Positions 62,701 to 64,000 of a stretch of 64,000 nt of DNA are shown in pieces. This DNA comes from Lachnoclostridium phytofermentans ISDg (lineage in GTDB: Bacteria; Bacillota; Clostridia; Lachnospirales; Lachnospiraceae). Position numbers and translations under genes: made by a program. The notes under the pieces were generated by a model. It made no database searches and was not told the origin of the DNA. It worked only from the letters and a program-made list of their open reading frames with translations. How positions within the stretch are numbered: position 1 is the first letter of the stretch; every line of letters begins with the position of its first letter. The DNA lies in assembly GCF_000018685.1 (NCBI RefSeq), contig NC_010001.1, forward strand, positions 2,744,001 through 2,808,000, written 5' to 3'.

Positions 62701-62769
62701 TGGTGTAAATAGCATGGTCGCAGCCAGAAGGAATGATAGAGTTCTTCTAAACCTCATTCTTCTTCCCAT
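59758..62769 (-). CDS. Giant fused solute-binding protein with carbohydrate-binding-like domains
   Basis: This protein of about 1003 aa is twice the usual size. In order: signal peptide (about 1-33, no lipobox Cys), a first beta domain (about 75-255), a CBM6/35-like domain (about 285-425; VEAESVTKTSSQM, MEWDFEVPESGYYKIGFY, GNHTLRMQN), a helical linker (about 430-525) and a family-1 solute-binding domain (about 593-1003; ITLWVGTG, GLTLPQTWDD, WEFLKWWTS). It probably grips long mannan chains and hands products to the permeases downstream. I chose ATG 62769 because AAAGGAG stands 9 nt upstream; ATG 62796 is an alternative. Confidence 0.85.
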   Translation of the reverse strand: MGRRMRFRRTLSFLLAATMLFTPIQSGKTIIAAENKTLADYEEIVGSYSVDKSIPRYTIYKEGFNNVKPPDEYTIEANDYVYYTEGELDSNKKEIAAIPEELNDYEGMDGTSVIISETGFIEYEVDIKNAGFYDIALTYYPIEGKNSEIQRSFFIDGELPYDELALIEFSRVWSNNITETYLNEDGIPTKKWEKDNQGNDLKPTLYETPEWITSYLYDSNGFVINQLSVYFTEGVHKISMLSLREPMLLRRITLNNTTEVVDYKTKKAEWDGMNAKDTSGILVRVEAESVTKTSSQMLYPKQDQSSPAVYPSSTKELLNNTIGGNSWRLVGQWMEWDFEVPESGYYKIGFYAKQNFVRGIYVSRKITIDGNVLFNELSDYGFQYQSNWRFDTLMDENNDAYKIYLEAGNHTLRMQNVLGEFSSIIGEVQESLSKLNSIYRKIIRITGVKPDIYSDYQIEAKLPELEAELIDVHNQLDFAIKHLREVAGGSSDKEAVLVTMRDQLEDLIKDQEYFKKIVTSYKINVRAVGTWLSGAVSQPLQLDAIYIYSPDVDANISRSSFWSKLWYEICRLFYSFVIDYNQIGNVSERGKESHTITLWVGTGRDQANVIKSLIDETFTKRTGINVNVMLVDMGTLLQATLAGQGPDVAIQLNISNPTYNSAIQSSNDMPMNYGLRNAVADLSQFSDLKEVRERFFDSALVPFTYDNHTFALPETQTFPMMFYRKDILKELGLTLPQTWDDVKVIMSVLAKNQMEFGMLPNELNFLMLLNQYGGQYYNEDATKSALDSDEGINAFKEYCSLYTEYKLDKVTSVEDRFRTGECPIIIADYSVYNNFQVSAPDIKGLWGFAPVPGMRKEDGTINRNVASVGSACVIMESSKYKEDSWEFLKWWTSAEIQTLYGKEMESLMGASARVATANKEAFESLPWPSADYNALKKQFQSVVGTRQVPGGYFTWRNIDNAFYKVTTNTDSASARECLMDNIIYINDEINYKRKEFHMPLSND

Positions 62770-62788
62770 TTTCTTCTTCTCCTTTTTG

Positions 62789-63427
62789 TTATTCATAATA
62801 CCAAGCATCCTCCCCTTCCTGTGGCTTAGGCGTATAAACCTTTAAGATACGCTCTAGTAGAAACGTGGATAAATAGCACCATCCTCCAGGGAGTATAAGC
62901 CAAAATGGTAATGGTAGCACCCATAGTAGAAAGCCACAAAATATCGTTCCTGTAATCAAAAGAATGGTATATGGTAAATGTCTAAATTCCATCAATAAGG
63001 TCATCTTAAATATTCCACTTAATTTCAATTGAAACCTAGACAGGACCGGGAAGACGTAGGTTAAAAATCCTAACAACAAGAGAATGAATGCATCATAAAT
63101 AATGATGATCGTAAGGGAACTTGTATTCTCCCCTTTTGCAACAAACTCTCTATTCATATAAAATAAAGCTCCAATCATAATTGCGATGATTGTTATGAAA
63201 CCACCTGGTAATAATGTTCTTTTAAAGGACCTAAAGAACTCTTTCGCTGGATAACTTCTTTCTTTTCGAACAGATTTCACCATCGCATAATAGAATGATG
63301 TAATAGAGCTACCGATTGTTATAATGGGAAGGCAGCATAAAATAAACAATACATTCAACATAACGATATGTCCAATCTTCGTCATCGTTGTAATAATTTT
63401 TCCATCAGAACTTAACCATTCTGTCAT
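62789..63427 (-). CDS. DUF624 (YesL-like) membrane protein
   Basis: This 212-aa protein has about five membrane helices and the DUF624 start pattern (ITTMTKIGHIVMLNVLFILCCLPIITIGSS split over residues about 15-43). YesL-like proteins sit beside CUT1 sugar transporters in Firmicutes; the function is unknown. ATG 63427 is chosen because GGGAGGTGATTTAGCT precedes it. It follows the GH26 gene by 56 bp. Confidence 0.88.
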   Translation of the reverse strand: MTEWLSSDGKIITTMTKIGHIVMLNVLFILCCLPIITIGSSITSFYYAMVKSVRKERSYPAKEFFRSFKRTLLPGGFITIIAIMIGALFYMNREFVAKGENTSSLTIIIIYDAFILLLLGFLTYVFPVLSRFQLKLSGIFKMTLLMEFRHLPYTILLITGTIFCGFLLWVLPLPFWLILPGGWCYLSTFLLERILKVYTPKPQEGEDAWYYE

Positions 63428-63483
63428 AGCTAAATCACCTCCCTCATAGTAATTTCCCACACATTACATGATAAATATTCTAT

Positions 63484-64000
63484 CTATTCATAAATTGGGT
63501 AATTCTTTAAGTCTGGTAGTTTATCTAGTGTTATAACACTATCATGGGCATAGACCTTCTTAACCATATACTCCTCTGTATACTGTTCTGATAGCCAGTT
63601 AATCAAAGCGGATTTTGTAACAAATTCGCCACCCCATGTTGCAAAAAATCCCCACATTGCACCATCACGAATTGCTAAATCCGGGTCAAACAGACAACCA
63701 TTTTCAGATAATACGACCATCTTTTTTGCTTGTGTATAATTCATGGCCTTTAAATATTTATTAATCTGAGAGGTATAAACTTTTTCACCAGGATAAATAT
63801 CCTCACCGATAATATCAACATATTCATCTCCCGGATACCATTCCTTATCCTGCCCATTCCATAGCCAGATTAAGTTATTTAGCCCGTATTCGTTTGTTAG
63901 TTTTTCATATAATAATATGTACAATTTCTTATAGGCTTCTGCACCTTTGGCTCCCCACCAAAACCACCCACCGCTTGCTTCATGTAACGGTCTCCATAAA
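63484..64000 (-). CDS. GH26 beta-mannanase, C-terminal part (cut by window edge)
   Basis: The frame stays open to the window end, so only the last 171 codons are visible. The catalytic acid/base Glu lies in RPLHEASGGWFWWG near the edge, and the nucleophile Glu in VLSENG about 100 residues later; WLWNGQDKEWYPGDEYVDIIGEDIYPG between them is typical of GH26. The enzyme cuts beta-1,4-mannan or glucomannan. Since the N-terminus is outside the window I cannot see whether it is secreted, but extracellular action is expected. It is the first visible gene of the mannan operon. Confidence 0.92.
   Translation of the reverse strand, partial: LWRPLHEASGGWFWWGAKGAEAYKKLYILLYEKLTNEYGLNNLIWLWNGQDKEWYPGDEYVDIIGEDIYPGEKVYTSQINKYLKAMNYTQAKKMVVLSENGCLFDPDLAIRDGAMWGFFATWGGEFVTKSALINWLSEQYTEEYMVKKVYAHDSVITLDKLPDLKNYPIYE

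Overview
The window is AT-rich, low-GC Gram-positive DNA. Shine-Dalgarno sites are strong (GGAGG type), several genes start with TTG, lipoproteins carry lipoboxes, and YesM/YesN-type and AraC-type regulators are common. The gene set (GH26 mannanase end, GH130 phosphorylase, AGE-family epimerase, several carbohydrate ABC transporters, a FliD-like protein) fits a plant-fibre-degrading member of the Lachnospiraceae. It resembles what I know of Lachnoclostridium (Clostridium) phytofermentans, but I could not verify the species.

Layout. Positions 1-12.7 kb are an accessory patchwork: a partial P-loop protein, a double GNAT acetyltransferase, an alpha/beta hydrolase, a thioredoxin, an EamA exporter divergent from a MocR regulator with a perfect palindrome over its leader, a stand-alone GAPDH divergent from an AraC regulator, a broken serine hydrolase, a GntR/ABC exporter operon and a CPBP membrane protease. 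Positions 12.7-20.3 kb handle galactose-type sugars: a small membrane protein plus galactokinase, divergent from an AraC regulator, and an mglBAC-type transporter.

Positions 20.6-27.5 kb are a gene graveyard. The region opens with an apparently intact type I toxin (35 aa, holin-like) with a predicted antisense RNA; both transcripts start with the same sequence motifs. It continues with a decayed RNA-repair locus (rtcB fragment joined to a Ro60/DUF2828-like fragment, plus two frameshifted WYL regulators), a secreted protein of unknown function translated behind an 11-codon leader ORF, and the end of a Ski2-like helicase. Positions 27.7-32 kb hold a three-component sugar-sensing operon (YesN-like regulator, YesM/LytS-like kinase, periplasmic-type binding lipoprotein), a plausible controller of the mgl operon. 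Positions 32-43.5 kb are mostly housekeeping and envelope genes: GNAT, FMN dehydrogenase, metallophosphoesterase, GHL10 hydrolase, cell-wall amidase, TtcA-like enzyme, FliD-like protein and a phosphohexomutase.

Positions 41.8-64 kb form a mannan/glucomannan utilisation locus, all on the minus strand. In transcription order it encodes GH26 mannanase (cut by the window edge), a DUF624 membrane protein, a giant binding protein fused to carbohydrate-binding-like domains, two permeases, an NHL-propeller/TPR membrane protein, a YIP1 protein, a DUF5696 protein, two more permeases, a lipoprotein with three exact 130-residue repeats, a second binding protein, GH130 phosphorylase, an SGNH (acetyl)esterase, a cellobiose/mannobiose 2-epimerase and a phosphoglucomutase/phosphomannomutase. 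The inferred scheme is mannan cleavage outside, capture and ABC import of mannooligosaccharides, deacetylation, epimerisation and phosphorolysis inside, and conversion of mannose-1-phosphate to mannose-6-phosphate. The YIP1, NHL and DUF5696 genes between the two permease pairs have no assigned role and are the least understood intact system in the window.
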